Shown here piece by piece: positions 25,788 to 35,140 of a stretch of 64,000 nucleotides of DNA. This DNA is from Ferirhizobium litorale. GTDB taxonomy: Bacteria; Pseudomonadota; Alphaproteobacteria; Rhizobiales; Rhizobiaceae. The stretch's first letter is position 1. Each line of letters starts with the position of its first letter. The stretch lies in the NCBI GenBank assembly GCA_030028905.1, contig JALDYZ010000012.1, positions 1-64,000 on the forward strand, read 5' to 3'. The notes beneath the pieces were generated by a model that saw only the letters and a program-made list of their open reading frames with translations, ran no database searches and was not told the DNA's origin. The translations under genes and the position numbers were made by a program.

Positions 25788-26990
25788 TCAACGTTTCCGG
25801 GAGAAGATCGATGCCAATGTGGGCGACTGCTTGGGTTGCCCCTTCATGCTGTCGACGATGACCATATGGGTGATCTCGCCGCGCTTGAACGCCTTGAGAA
25901 AGCGCGGGTAGTCCTCGAAAGCGACGCAACCGTGGGAGTCGCCGCGTGTTCTCAAAAGATAGCTGTGGGCCAGAAGCCCGACTCGGCCATGCGGCGCGAC
26001 GCCGTTCGTCGGAGTCAGGCGCACGGCCTCGACGCCGTGGAACCGTTTTTCGCGCATCGTCACCTTGTAGGTGCCGGGCGGCGTCGGCCCCCTCATCTTG
26101 ACATGGGCGTAGTCGGGATTGTCGCGCATCTTGCCGATGCCGGAATGAGCCTCGAGGCGCTCCCCGTTCGGCATGTAGACCACGGCGGCGGAAATATCGT
26201 AGTAGGCGACGCCCTTGCGGCCGCGTATCGACGGACGGACCTCCTCCTCGACCTCGTCGTCGAGTTCCGGCTTGTCCGGCCTGGCATAGGCGAGCACCTT
26301 TTCGGCAGCGCGCCGGGGCTTGCTTGTCGGCGGTTCGGCGTCGACGTCGGTTTCGGCCCTCGCCAAAGCCTTGGGTCGCGCCTCCGGCAGCGGGATGGTG
26401 TCGGGCAGGTCATCGGGAAGTTCGGCCGTTTCCTGGTCCTGCAGCACGAGGCTGAAGGGCTGGCCGATCGTCCGCGAGCCAGTGTCGCTGGTCGGCGCCA
26501 GCGCGGTCGCCAGTTGTGACTGACCCGTCACCGTGGCGTCGAGTTGCTCGCTTGGCCCGCTTGTGGTCGTGAAGAGCGCCAGTGTCCGCGCCTGCTCGAC
26601 CTTCTCCTGCAATGCTCTCGTCGATGCGAGCGTGATCCTCTTGTGGTGGGACGCCTTGATCGCCGCGGCGGTGAGCCCCGCCGGCCAGATCTCGTCCGGC
26701 GGCGTCGGGCGCAAGCGTCCAAATTTCGGCACATGGACCTCGCGTTGCCCGGGGACGTCGCGAACGATGGGCTTCAACCCCAGCGATGCCTCGGGACGCG
26801 CACCCTGTTCGAAGGGCGAGGATGTTGCGATCGTTCCGATCTTGGCGGCAACGGTTATCGCGGAAATCGAAGCCGCAAATCCGGTGAGGACCGCAAGAGC
26901 GCCCCATAGGAAGCCGCGCGAACGTCTCGGCCGGACAACGGATTGGTGACCTGGATCGATCTCATTCAACGCTTCAACGGCAATCGTCAT
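25788..26990 (-). CDS. Tlde1/DUF2778-domain L,D-transpeptidase-like protein
   Basis: This 400-residue protein has one N-terminal membrane helix (about 28-50, FLWGALAVLTGFAASISAITV) and a long low-complexity periplasmic linker. The C-terminal catalytic-like domain (about 250-385) reads PTPPGTYKVTMREKRF, LLAHSYLLRTRGDSHGCVAF and FLKAFKRGEITHMVIVD. The H...S/D-SHGC core is the active site of L,D-transpeptidase folds of the DUF2778/Tlde1 type, with Cys as nucleophile. Tlde1 proteins cleave or exchange peptidoglycan stem peptides, and chromosomal anchored homologues such as this may remodel the cell's own wall. No type VI secretion or immunity gene is adjacent. Confidence 0.75.
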   Translation of the reverse strand: MTIAVEALNEIDPGHQSVVRPRRSRGFLWGALAVLTGFAASISAITVAAKIGTIATSSPFEQGARPEASLGLKPIVRDVPGQREVHVPKFGRLRPTPPDEIWPAGLTAAAIKASHHKRITLASTRALQEKVEQARTLALFTTTSGPSEQLDATVTGQSQLATALAPTSDTGSRTIGQPFSLVLQDQETAELPDDLPDTIPLPEARPKALARAETDVDAEPPTSKPRRAAEKVLAYARPDKPELDDEVEEEVRPSIRGRKGVAYYDISAAVVYMPNGERLEAHSGIGKMRDNPDYAHVKMRGPTPPGTYKVTMREKRFHGVEAVRLTPTNGVAPHGRVGLLAHSYLLRTRGDSHGCVAFEDYPRFLKAFKRGEITHMVIVDSMKGQPKQSPTLASIFSRKR

Positions 26991-27352
26991 GATACTCGTT
27001 ACCCAAAACTGTTACTCGATCCGGTGCCGTAGGCACGTTCGGTCACCGGGCGATACGCCCCGCCGGGCGCAGGATTTTGCGCGCCCCCGTGCCATGTGGT
27101 CTGATCGAGAGAATGCCAAGCTATGGTTAGCAATCCCTTTACAACGCATCAGATCGGGACGGGGGATGACACCTGCGCTCTCGCGGGCCGGCCTCGAAGG
27201 CAGGGTTCAGGCAGCATCATGAAGAGGCCTTGAGCCAGCCCAATGCGGCAAAACCAAGGTCAGGAGGGGGGCAGCCGGCAAAAACCGCCGATGCCGCAAC
27301 GTCAAGGAATAGGCATTTGGTCGAATGCCGCTGCTGTAGGTGCCGTGATCGG
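26991..27352. other. Gene-free stretch
   Basis: In 362 bases between the Tlde1-like gene's start and the amidase stop I see no frame with coding-like third positions, no RNA gene and no clear terminator. It must hold the promoter of the Tlde1-like gene. Confidence 0.5.
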
Positions 27353-28771
27353 TCAGGCGAGCACGGGTTCCCGGCCAAGCCAGTCCGTGGCCCCTTCGTA
27401 GGCGGACGCCATGGCCAGCACCCTCTCGTCTGAATGCGGCGCACCGATGATCTGGATCCCGGCCGGCAGGCCTTCGGCGCCGAATCCGGCCGGCACGGCG
27501 GCAACCGGCAGGCCCGCCATGGTCGGGCCGATGACCACCTCCATCCACCTATGATAAGTGTCCATCTTGCGGCCGGCGATTTCCTGCGGCCAGTGGAGGT
27601 CGACGTCGAAGGGGAATACTTGCGCAGACGGCAGGATCAGGAAGTCGTAGCGCTCGAACAGCCCGGCGACGTGGCGATACCAGTCGCTGCGAACCGCCGA
27701 GGCGGCAAAGACCTGCGGACCCGACAGCGCCAGTCCGTTCTCGATCTCCCAGATCATTTCAGGTTTCATCAGGTCGCGCTTTGCCGGATCGGCGTAGTCG
27801 GACGCCTGTCCGCCGGCGACCAGGAAATGCCTGAGCGTTCGCCAGCTTTGCCACAGCCGGTCCATGTCGAAGCCGGGTCTTACCTCCTCCACCCGGCAGC
27901 CCAGCCCCTCGAAGACGGCAAGCGCCTTTTGGCAGAGATCCAGCACGCCGGACTCGAAGGCGAGATATCCGCCATAGTCGCCCAACCAGCCGATCCTTGC
28001 ATGCGAGGTCGCCTCGGCATCTACGACCATCGGGCTAGCGCGGCTCGACAGCGGGTCGCGCGGATCAGGCCCGGCCTGCGTGTCGAACAAGGCCGCAACA
28101 TCCGCGACCGACCTTCCCATCGGCCCGTTGACCGCCAACTGCCCGAGAAACAGCTCGGTATTCAGCGACGGCACGCGACCGAAGGACGGGCGAAAGCCGA
28201 TGACGTTGTTGAAGGCGGCCGGATTGCGCAGCGATCCCATCATGTCGCTGCCGTCTGCGACCGGCAGCAGCTGTGCGGCTAGCGCCGCCGCCGCACCGCC
28301 GCTCGATCCTCCGGCGCTCTTGCCGAGGTTATAGGGATTGCGCGTCGCACCGAAGACGGAGTTGTAGGTGTGCGAACCAAGGCCCATTTCCGGCGCGTTG
28401 GTCTTGCCGATGATGATGGCGCCGGCGCCGCGGATACGCTCGACATGGATGTCGTCGAAATCCGGCACGTGGTCGGCGTAGATCAGTGAGCCGTAGGTGC
28501 AGGGAATGCCCTTTGCCTCGGAAAGGTCCTTGATGGCGAAGGGAAAGCCGTGCATCCAGCCTCTGGAGCGGCCGCCGGCAAGCTCATCGTCGGCAGCCTC
28601 CGCCTCCGCCCGCAATTCGCCGCGCTCCCGCAGGCTGACGATCGCGTTGATCTTCGGATTGATGGCTTCGATGCGGTCGAGGTAAGCGTCCATCACCTCG
28701 ACGCAGGAGACCGTACCGTCATGGATCGCCTCGGAAAGTGCGACGGCGGAGAGCGTGGTGATGTCGTCCAT
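27353..28771 (-). CDS. Amidase (amidase signature family)
   Basis: This 472-residue amidase uses a Ser-cisSer-Lys triad. The Lys is in HGFPFAIKDLSEAKG (near 80), the Ser-rich block is GKSAGGSSGGAAAALAA (about 150-167), and DGSDMMGSLRNPAAFNNV supplies the conserved second region. It hydrolyses an amide to acid and ammonia, and the substrate is not predictable. It is unlikely to be GatA: there are no gatB or gatC genes near and the C-terminal region differs. It is divergent from pncA across a 165-bp gap. Confidence 0.87.
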   Translation of the reverse strand: MDDITTLSAVALSEAIHDGTVSCVEVMDAYLDRIEAINPKINAIVSLRERGELRAEAEAADDELAGGRSRGWMHGFPFAIKDLSEAKGIPCTYGSLIYADHVPDFDDIHVERIRGAGAIIIGKTNAPEMGLGSHTYNSVFGATRNPYNLGKSAGGSSGGAAAALAAQLLPVADGSDMMGSLRNPAAFNNVIGFRPSFGRVPSLNTELFLGQLAVNGPMGRSVADVAALFDTQAGPDPRDPLSSRASPMVVDAEATSHARIGWLGDYGGYLAFESGVLDLCQKALAVFEGLGCRVEEVRPGFDMDRLWQSWRTLRHFLVAGGQASDYADPAKRDLMKPEMIWEIENGLALSGPQVFAASAVRSDWYRHVAGLFERYDFLILPSAQVFPFDVDLHWPQEIAGRKMDTYHRWMEVVIGPTMAGLPVAAVPAGFGAEGLPAGIQIIGAPHSDERVLAMASAYEGATDWLGREPVLA

Positions 28772-28936
28772 GGCAGGTCCCGGTCTCTTTTGTGGTCATG
28801 ACGCACATGTAGCAGGAGTCGTGCGTCGGGCATCGCGATTTTCTGTCTATGCGGCGGAAAACCATGTGATAATGCCACTTACAGATGATCGCTGTCGCGC
28901 CTTGCGGCGGCGCCACGGACAAACGAAAGGAATGCC

Positions 28937-29566
28937 ATGAGAGCCCTGTTGCTGGTCGATATCCAGAAAGGCTTCTGCCCGGGCGGCAATCTGCCGGTGG
29001 TCGATGGCCATGAGGTCGTTCCCGTCGCCAATCGGCTGATCGACAGCGGTCGCTACGATCTCATCGTCGCCTCGCAGGACTGGCATCCGGAAGACCATGG
29101 CAGCTTCGCCTCGCAACATCCCGGCAAGACCGTCTTCGAGATCGGCACGCTCTCCGGCAAGCCGCAGATGCTGTGGCCCGATCACTGCGTCCAGGGGACC
29201 GAGGATGCGGCGTTTCACCCGGATCTCAACGTCGATGCGGTCCACCATGTGCAGCAGAAGGGCCAGCACCGCCATGTCGACAGCTATTCCGCCTTCCGCG
29301 ACAACGACCAGGATGCCCATACCGGCCTTGCCGACGTGCTAAAGGAAAAAGGCGTGACGGAACTGGATGTCTGCGGTCTCGCCACGGATTACTGCGTAAA
29401 ATTCTCCGCCCTCGATGCGGTGGAAATGCTGCCGGGCGTCACGGTGCGCTTCATCGAAGATGCCAGCCGCGGTATCTCGCCGGAAGGCGTCGCCGCCGCG
29501 AAGGAGGAGATGCTCGCGAAAGGCGTCGAGATCACCGACAGCGAAGCAATCGTCGCCGCCGCCTGA
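28937..29566 (+). CDS. pncA: Nicotinamidase
   Basis: This 209-residue isochorismatase-fold enzyme converts nicotinamide to nicotinate for NAD salvage. The catalytic Asp is in LLVDIQKGFCPGG (Asp8), the metal site DWHPEDHGSFASQH lies near 53-65, and WPDHCVQGT follows. The catalytic Lys is within HHVQQKGQHRHVDSYSAF, and the nucleophilic Cys is in VCGLATDYCVKFSAL (near 155). Length is normal and AAGGA precedes the ATG. It is a single gene. Confidence 0.93.
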   Translation: MRALLLVDIQKGFCPGGNLPVVDGHEVVPVANRLIDSGRYDLIVASQDWHPEDHGSFASQHPGKTVFEIGTLSGKPQMLWPDHCVQGTEDAAFHPDLNVDAVHHVQQKGQHRHVDSYSAFRDNDQDAHTGLADVLKEKGVTELDVCGLATDYCVKFSALDAVEMLPGVTVRFIEDASRGISPEGVAAAKEEMLAKGVEITDSEAIVAAA

Positions 29567-29722
29567 AGATTGGTGCGGATCGCGCCTCGTTGACAGAGAG
29601 GAGCGCCGGCGCCAATTGCATTTTTGCACCGCACACGCTACTAACGCGCCAAATTTATAAGAACGATCGGCAAAAAGTGGCACGAGGAGCGCCATTTCTG
29701 CCGACGAAGTGGAGGATCCGGG

Positions 29723-30586
29723 ATGGAAACGGTGAAAACCATCGCGGAATTGCGCGAGCGGCTGTCACCGCTTCGCAGGCGCGGAAAAACGATCGGTTTT
29801 GTCCCGACCATGGGCTACCTGCATGTCGGCCACATGGAACTCGTCGCCCGCGCGCGCGCCGCTAACGACGTGACCGTCACCTCCATTTTCGTCAATCCGC
29901 TGCAGTTCGGGGCCAACGAGGACCTGGCAAAATATCCGCGCGACCTCACCCGCGACAGCGCCTTGCTGGAAGCAGCCGGCGTCGACTTCCTCTTCGCCCC
30001 CGAGGTCGCCGACATGTATCCACGGCCGATGGAGACCGTCGTTGATGTGCCGAAACTCGGCGGCCAGCTTGAAGGGGCGGTTCGTCCCGGTCACTTCGCA
30101 GGCGTTGCTACCGTCGTCACCAAGCTCTTCAACATCGTGCAGCCGGACAGTGCCTATTTCGGCGAAAAGGACTATCAGCAGGTGACGGTCATTCGGCGCA
30201 TGGTCGAAGACCTCGCCCAGCCAGTGAACGTGGTGGCTGTGCCGACGGTGCGCGAGGCGGACGGGCTCGCCTGCTCCTCCCGCAACGTCTACCTGTCGAA
30301 GGAAGAACGGGCCGCAGCCGTTATCGTTCCAGCGACACTGGCCGAGGCCGAACGGCTCCATGCTGCGGGCGTCGATGATGTCGCAACCTTCGAAAACGCG
30401 CTCAGGGATTTCATTGCGACAGAGCCGCTGGCGGTGCCGGAGGTCGTGGCGCTGCGCGATCCCGACACGCTGGAGGAAATCCGCAAGATTTCCGGCCACC
30501 CGGTGCTGGTGCTGCTCTATATCCGTATCGGCACCACCAAACTTCTCGACAATCGGGTGCTCGGCCGCACCGGTGAAAATCAGTAG
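29723..30586 (+). CDS. panC: Pantothenate synthetase
   Basis: This 287-residue enzyme joins pantoate and beta-alanine with ATP to form pantothenate. The nucleotidyltransferase HIGH motif appears in [16 protein letters not shown] (about 28-43). ATP- and pantoate-binding regions include [38 protein letters not shown] and the SSRNVYLS loop near 185. GGAGG lies before the ATG. It is the first gene of a panC-panB operon, 12 bases from panB. The 156-bp upstream gap contains an isolated TTGACA but I do not see a convincing -10. Confidence 0.95.
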   Translation: METVKTIAELRERLSPLRRRGKTIGFVPTMGYLHVGHMELVARARAANDVTVTSIFVNPLQFGANEDLAKYPRDLTRDSALLEAAGVDFLFAPEVADMYPRPMETVVDVPKLGGQLEGAVRPGHFAGVATVVTKLFNIVQPDSAYFGEKDYQQVTVIRRMVEDLAQPVNVVAVPTVREADGLACSSRNVYLSKEERAAAVIVPATLAEAERLHAAGVDDVATFENALRDFIATEPLAVPEVVALRDPDTLEEIRKISGHPVLVLLYIRIGTTKLLDNRVLGRTGENQ

Positions 30587-30598
30587 AGGCGACGACCC

Positions 30599-31429
30599 AT
30601 GAGTGTACCATCCGTCAAGAAGCGGCTTTCCACCGCCAACATCACCGCCCTCAAGGGTGTACGCCCGATCGTGTCGCTGACCGCCTATACCACCCCCGTC
30701 GCCCGGCTGCTCGACCCGCATTGCGACCTGCTGCTCGTCGGGGATTCGCTCGGCATGGTGCTCTACGGCATGGACACGACGGTCGGCGTCACCATGGAGA
30801 TGATGATCGCCCATGGCCAGGCGGTGATGCGCACCGCAAAGAACGCCTGCGTCATCGTCGACCTGCCGTTCGGTGCCTACCAGGAATCGAAGGAACAGGC
30901 CTTCCGCAGCGCCGCCCGCATCATGAAGGAGACCGGCTGCGACGGCATCAAGCTCGAAGGCGGCGAGGAAATGGCCGAAACGGTGGCCTTCCTGACGCGC
31001 CGCGGCATTCCCGTGTTCGGTCATATCGGGCTCATGCCGCAACTCGTCAATGCGATCGGCGGTTACCGTTCCGTCGGACGCAGCGACACGGAAGCCGACA
31101 AGATCCGCAGGGATGCCACCGCCATCGGCGAGGCCGGCGCCTTCGCCATCGTCGTGGAGGGCACGGTCGAGCCGCTGGCGCGCGAGATTACCGCGGCGCT
31201 TTCCATCCCGACCATCGGCATCGGCGCCTCCCCCGCCTGCGACGGCCAGATCCTCGTCTCCGACGACATGCTGGGGCTTTTCAACGATTTCAAGCCGCGC
31301 TTCGTCAAGCATTTTGCCGAACTCGCCCCGCTCATCTCGCAGGCGGCCGAGGACTATGCAAACGAAGTCAAGGCGCGAACTTTTCCGGGGCCTGAACATA
31401 CGTTCCAGGTAAAGCGCCAGCCGGTCTGA
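30599..31429 (+). CDS. panB: 3-methyl-2-oxobutanoate hydroxymethyltransferase (ketopantoate)
   Basis: This 276-residue TIM-barrel enzyme transfers a hydroxymethyl group from methylene-THF to alpha-ketoisovalerate, the first step of pantothenate synthesis. Family blocks are [28 protein letters not shown] (metal-binding Asp), [30 protein letters not shown] and [15 protein letters not shown]. It is cotranscribed with panC. A CCGGTC-TGAA-GACCGG hairpin at 31422-31437 overlaps its stop codon and may end the transcript, though it has no T-run. Confidence 0.95.
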   Translation: MSVPSVKKRLSTANITALKGVRPIVSLTAYTTPVARLLDPHCDLLLVGDSLGMVLYGMDTTVGVTMEMMIAHGQAVMRTAKNACVIVDLPFGAYQESKEQAFRSAARIMKETGCDGIKLEGGEEMAETVAFLTRRGIPVFGHIGLMPQLVNAIGGYRSVGRSDTEADKIRRDATAIGEAGAFAIVVEGTVEPLAREITAALSIPTIGIGASPACDGQILVSDDMLGLFNDFKPRFVKHFAELAPLISQAAEDYANEVKARTFPGPEHTFQVKRQPV

Positions 31430-31534
31430 AGACCGGATAGTTCAGCATTTTCGATCGATCCATCAGTCTTATTCAATTGCGGATGCCTGCCTCTGCGACT
31501 AATCCGAAGCGACAAGCGAAGGAGCAGGCAGGAC

Positions 31535-32248
31535 ATGAACAGGTCTGATTTCATCGAGGGGATAAGGGGCGGCACGCCGGTCTGCATCTCCGCCGCTCCC
31601 TTCGGTGCGCTGTTCGGTGCCGTTGCGGTGGCAAACGGCCAGACGATCTCGGAAGCCGCGCTGATGAGCATGACGATCTTTGCCGGCGCCAGCCAGCTGG
31701 TCGGCATCGAGCTCTTCGGCCACAATGTGCAGCCGTGGATCATCGTGCTGTCGATTTTTGCGGTCAACTTCCGCCACATCCTCTATTCGGCGGCGATTGC
31801 TCCGCACCTGCACCACTTCTCGATCCTGCAGAAGTGCATGGCATTCTTCCTGTTGACGGACCCGCAGTTCGCCGAGTCGGTGCGACGCGGCGAGAAAGGC
31901 AAGGGCGTCAGCTTTGCCTGGTACATGGGCTTCGGGCTGGTGATCTATCTTCCCTGGCAGGTGATGACCGTGCTCGGCGGCATCTTCGGCCGCCTGATCG
32001 GCGACCCGAAGGTCATCGGCATCGACGTGCTGCTACCGATCTACTTCATGGCGCTGGTACTCGGCTTCCGCAGCCGGCCGAATTTCCTGCCGGTCGTCGC
32101 CGTCAGCGGTGCGGCGTCGGTCATCGCCTATCACACGGTCGGCTCTCCTTGGCATGTCAGCATCGGCGCCGTTGCCGGCATGCTGCTCGCAGCCATACTG
32201 CCGACCAAGGGCGAGCCGAAACACCGTAACGCGCAGCAGGGGGTGTGA
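31535..32248 (+). CDS. azlC: Branched-chain amino acid exporter large subunit, AzlC family
   Basis: This 237-residue inner membrane protein has about six helices. Family landmarks are PFGALFGAVAVANGQ, FAGASQLVGIELFG, VNFRHILYSAAIAPHL and FFLLTDPQFAESVR. With AzlD it forms a two-component exporter of branched-chain amino acids or analogues. GCAGGAC precedes the ATG. Its stop overlaps the azlD start by four bases, indicating translational coupling. Confidence 0.88.
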   Translation: MNRSDFIEGIRGGTPVCISAAPFGALFGAVAVANGQTISEAALMSMTIFAGASQLVGIELFGHNVQPWIIVLSIFAVNFRHILYSAAIAPHLHHFSILQKCMAFFLLTDPQFAESVRRGEKGKGVSFAWYMGFGLVIYLPWQVMTVLGGIFGRLIGDPKVIGIDVLLPIYFMALVLGFRSRPNFLPVVAVSGAASVIAYHTVGSPWHVSIGAVAGMLLAAILPTKGEPKHRNAQQGV

Positions 32249-32565
32249 GCATGGACAGCTTCCTCCATACCGACATGGTGCTGATCATCCTGGCGGGCGC
32301 GGTTGCGACCTTCCTCACCCGCATCGGCGGCTACGTGCTGATCACCCAGATGAAGACCATCCCCCCTCGGCTCGAAGCCGCCCTGAACGCGGTGCCGGCG
32401 GCGGTGCTGACGACCCTCGTCGCCCCGTCCTTCTTCACCGGCGGCCCCGACGTGCAGGTGGCAATGGCGGTAGCGCTGATCGCCAGCCTGCGCTTTTCCG
32501 TCCTGCCGATGCTCGCCATCGGCTGGTGTGCCGTCATGCTGATGCGCTACGCCTTCGGCGGTTGA
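32245..32565 (+). CDS. azlD: Branched-chain amino acid exporter small subunit, AzlD family
   Basis: This 106-residue hydrophobic protein has three or four helices. It shows the AzlD pattern ILAGAVATFLTRIGGYVLI near the N-terminus, then LEAALNAVPAAVLTTLVAP and a final SVLPMLAIGWCAVMLMRY. It is the small partner of the upstream AzlC, with which it overlaps (ATGA-type). Together they should export branched-chain amino acids. The next gene is convergent. Confidence 0.88.
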   Translation: MSMDSFLHTDMVLIILAGAVATFLTRIGGYVLITQMKTIPPRLEAALNAVPAAVLTTLVAPSFFTGGPDVQVAMAVALIASLRFSVLPMLAIGWCAVMLMRYAFGG

Positions 32566-32608
32566 TCCATCTGCGCGGCTGGTTGTTGAGCGCGACCTCA
32601 ACCTCCCG

Positions 32609-32634
32609 TCACCCCGGCCTTGAGCCGGGGTCCA
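32609..32634. repeat. Palindromic intergenic repeat (rhizobial REP-like unit)
   Basis: CCCCGGC-CTTGA-GCCGGGG, flanked by GTCA and TCCAG, matches the form of the dispersed palindromic units common between rhizobial genes. It lies between the convergent azlD and aminopeptidase genes and may also act as a terminator. A second hairpin, GCGCAA...TTGCGC, follows at about 32653-32671. Confidence 0.6.
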
Positions 32635-32733
32635 GCGCGCTCAAGCCCTTGAGCGCAAAAGACTCTTGCGCCGCAGACGCGCCGTGGCGGGGAGGCTGAT
32701 GCCTCCCTTTCCAATTCTATTCACCGCTTTCGC

Positions 32734-34575
32734 TCAAGCACCGTGGCCGAAGGGCTCGGTGGCGCTGGTCAGCCAGGCGCGAACCTCAGGATCCTCGATC
32801 AGCGGCATCAGCGCCTCGCGGGTCTTGGCGTGATACTCGTCGATCCACTGCAGTTCTTCGCGCGTGAGCAGTTCCGTGACGATCAGGCGGCGGTCGATGG
32901 GGCAGAAGGTCAGTGTCTCGAAGCCGAGCATCGGCATGTCGCCCCCCTCGATCGCTTCCGACTCGCGCACATAGACCAGGTTTTCGATGCGGATGCCGAA
33001 GCTGCCCGGGCGATAGTATCCGGGTTCGTTGGACAGGATCATGCCGGGCAGCAGTTCCTGGGTGGCAAGCCGGGCGATGCGCTGCGGTCCCTCGTGCACG
33101 GACAGGTAGGAACCGACCCCGTGGCCGGTGCCATGGGCAAAGTCGGCGCCGGCCTTCCAAAGGTTGATGCGGGCGAGCGGATCGAGGTCGCAGCCGCGCG
33201 TACCTTTCGGAAAGCGCGCCAGGCTGATGGCGATCATACCCTTCAGCACCAGCGTGAAGAACCGCTTCTGCTCCTGCGGCACGTCGCCGACGGCGACCGT
33301 GCGGGTAATGTCCGTCGTGCCGTTGATGTATTGCGCGCCGGAATCGATCAGGAACATCGTGCCCGCCTCGATCGCCCTGTCGGTCGCCGTGGTCACGCGG
33401 TAGTGCATGATGGCGGCATGATCGCCGGCGCCGGCGATCGTATCGAAGGAAATATCCTTCAACGGGTTCTGCATACTGGCGCCAACCCGCGCCCGCACCG
33501 CCTCGAGCTGTTTCGTCGCCGCGATTTCGGTAACCGTTCCGGGTTCCGACCTGTCCAGCCAGTGGAGGAACTCGACCATCGCCGCACCGTCCTGCAGATG
33601 GGCCGCGGCCGAGCCGTTGAGCTCTGCCGCGTTCTTGCAGGCGCGCGGCAGCTTGGCCGGATCGTTGCCCTCGATGACCGTGCCGCCCTCGCGACCGATC
33701 AGTTCGACCAGCGCAAACGGCGTCAGGTCGGGATCGACGAGAATGCGCGCGCCAGTCGCGGACAGCGCCTTCAGCCGTTCGGCAAGCTCGATCGGGTCAC
33801 GCTGTTCGGATAGTTGCGCCAGATAGGCTTCCGCCTCGATCCTTGTCTTGCGCTTGTCAAGAAAGAGCTCGGCCTTGCCGTCGGCATGGACAATGGCGCG
33901 GGCCAGGGGATGCGGCGTATGCGGCACGTCGCTGCCGCGGACATTGAAGATCCAGGCGATCGACGAGGGATCGGTGATGAGCGCCGCGGCGAGATCCTTT
34001 TCCTTCAGGTCGGAACGGATCTTCTCGAGCTTGTCCCTGGCAAGCTCGCCTGCCTGGGCGAGTTCCTGGATGACGACTTCCCCTAGCGGCTCGGCCGGAC
34101 GGTCGGTCCACAGGCGGTCGAGCGGGTTGTGGGGCAGGAAGATCAATGCCCCCTGCTTTTCGGCGAGCGCCTTCTCGAGACGCTTCACCTCTGCGCCGGT
34201 ATGCAGCCAGGGGTCGATGCCGAGCCGAAAGCCCTTCGGCGCGCGGCGGCTGATCCACAGATGCGGCGGCTCGTTGACGAGATCGCCGCCAGTGAACACC
34301 GCGCCGTCGACCTGTTCGGCAAGCTGCGTCACATAACGTCCGTCGACGAAGACGATCGCTTCCGTGCCGGTCACCAGCGCCACGCCGGCGGACCCGGTAA
34401 ATCCGGTCAGCCAGGCAAGCCGCTCGGAAGAGGCCGGGACATATTCACCCTGATATTCATCCGCGCGCGGCACCAGGAAGGCGTCGATGCCGAGCTCCTT
34501 GAAGGAGCCACGGAGGGCGGCGGCCCGTTCACGGCCGTGTTGCGGGGTCGAGGTGACGTCGAAGGACTGAAACAT
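32734..34575 (-). CDS. Aminopeptidase P family (Xaa-Pro aminopeptidase, M24B)
   Basis: This 613-residue large-type aminopeptidase P removes an N-terminal residue preceding proline. Two creatinase-like domains (about 15-300) precede the pita-bread catalytic domain. Metal ligands lie in FLIDSGAQYINGTTDITRT (two Asp), GTGHGVGSYLSVHEGP (His), LSNEPGYY (Glu) and IRIENLVYV (Glu). It resembles eukaryotic cytosolic APP1 in size. The ATG at 34575 begins MFQSFDVTSTPQHGRERAAA, and a longer frame runs upstream into non-coding DNA. Confidence 0.92.
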   Translation of the reverse strand: MFQSFDVTSTPQHGRERAAALRGSFKELGIDAFLVPRADEYQGEYVPASSERLAWLTGFTGSAGVALVTGTEAIVFVDGRYVTQLAEQVDGAVFTGGDLVNEPPHLWISRRAPKGFRLGIDPWLHTGAEVKRLEKALAEKQGALIFLPHNPLDRLWTDRPAEPLGEVVIQELAQAGELARDKLEKIRSDLKEKDLAAALITDPSSIAWIFNVRGSDVPHTPHPLARAIVHADGKAELFLDKRKTRIEAEAYLAQLSEQRDPIELAERLKALSATGARILVDPDLTPFALVELIGREGGTVIEGNDPAKLPRACKNAAELNGSAAAHLQDGAAMVEFLHWLDRSEPGTVTEIAATKQLEAVRARVGASMQNPLKDISFDTIAGAGDHAAIMHYRVTTATDRAIEAGTMFLIDSGAQYINGTTDITRTVAVGDVPQEQKRFFTLVLKGMIAISLARFPKGTRGCDLDPLARINLWKAGADFAHGTGHGVGSYLSVHEGPQRIARLATQELLPGMILSNEPGYYRPGSFGIRIENLVYVRESEAIEGGDMPMLGFETLTFCPIDRRLIVTELLTREELQWIDEYHAKTREALMPLIEDPEVRAWLTSATEPFGHGA

Positions 34576-34890
34576 GATGAACTTCCAATGATGGTAACGA
34601 TTTCGCGGCGATGTTAGCGGATATTGCCGCCGCCCGGCGCAAAAAGCACGCGCCTTGGCAGCGATTGCCGGTTTATCCAAAACGCCGTTCAAGAAACCCG
34701 GATTGCAACGCTGACACATGCATAAAACGCATGGCACCCATGAGCAATCGCTTCTTTATCCATGAAAATAATCGACTATATCAGGCTCATCGCAAAGGTT
34801 CGAACGAACCCGAAGCGAAAGGCTCGCGAAAGCGGCCGAAGACATGAGATCATATTCGCCGATGAGGCGACAATGTCTACGTGTCCTGAA
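34576..34890. other. Gene-free stretch with weak small frames
   Basis: This lies between the aminopeptidase start and the sRNA. Two overlapping short plus-strand frames begin near 34741 and 34762, but neither has a Shine-Dalgarno sequence or clear coding bias. The promoters of the aminopeptidase and of the sRNA must lie here; I cannot place them with confidence. Confidence 0.4.
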
Positions 34891-34896
34891 CATATG

Positions 34897-35038
34897 CTGG
34901 TCCGGTCACTCCTCCTCCCTCCTCCGGACCACCATTCAGGATGCTAGGCGCCCGCTCGAGCAACTCCTCCCCTGGCTCGCGGGCATGATCAGTCTGGCTG
35001 ATCAGCAGGCGGTGCCATTGGCACCGCCTTTTGCTTTT
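34897..35038 (+). ncRNA. Trans-acting sRNA of the alpha-r14 (NfeR1-like) type
   Basis: Three hairpins define this RNA. SL1 is GGTCCGG (34899-34905) with CCGGACC (34924-34930), and its loop holds CCTCCTCCC. SL2 is GCCCGC and GAGC (34950-34961) with GCTC and GCGGGC (34975-34984), with loop AACTCCTCCCCTG. The terminator is GGCGGTGCC-ATT-GGCACCGCC (35008-35028) followed by TTTTGCTTTT. Two loops with an anti-Shine-Dalgarno CCUCCUCCC motif and a 3' Rho-independent terminator are the hallmark of rhizobial alpha-r14 sRNAs, which pair with ribosome binding sites of many (often transporter) mRNAs. An extra small hairpin TGATCAG/CTGATCA lies at 34986-35004. No reading frame occupies the stretch. The 5' end is an estimate. 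Confidence 0.75.
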
Positions 35039-35140
35039 CCGGGGCGTGGTTTCCCGAGTTGAACCCGAAACGAAAATACGCCTCCAGCGCCAGCGGGAAG
35101 CGCATTGTTCTCGATTGCCGAAGAGCGCTCCCGCTTCCGG

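Noticed and set aside
34741-34847. Short frame beginning MSNRFFIHENN before the sRNA
   Set aside because: There is no Shine-Dalgarno sequence, an overlapping frame is equally open, and there is no clear coding bias; kept only as a remark in the gene-free stretch.
34899-35038. The hairpins as a mere terminator pair for flanking genes
   Set aside because: Neither neighbour ends here on the plus strand: both are on the minus strand, and the aminopeptidase starts near this region.
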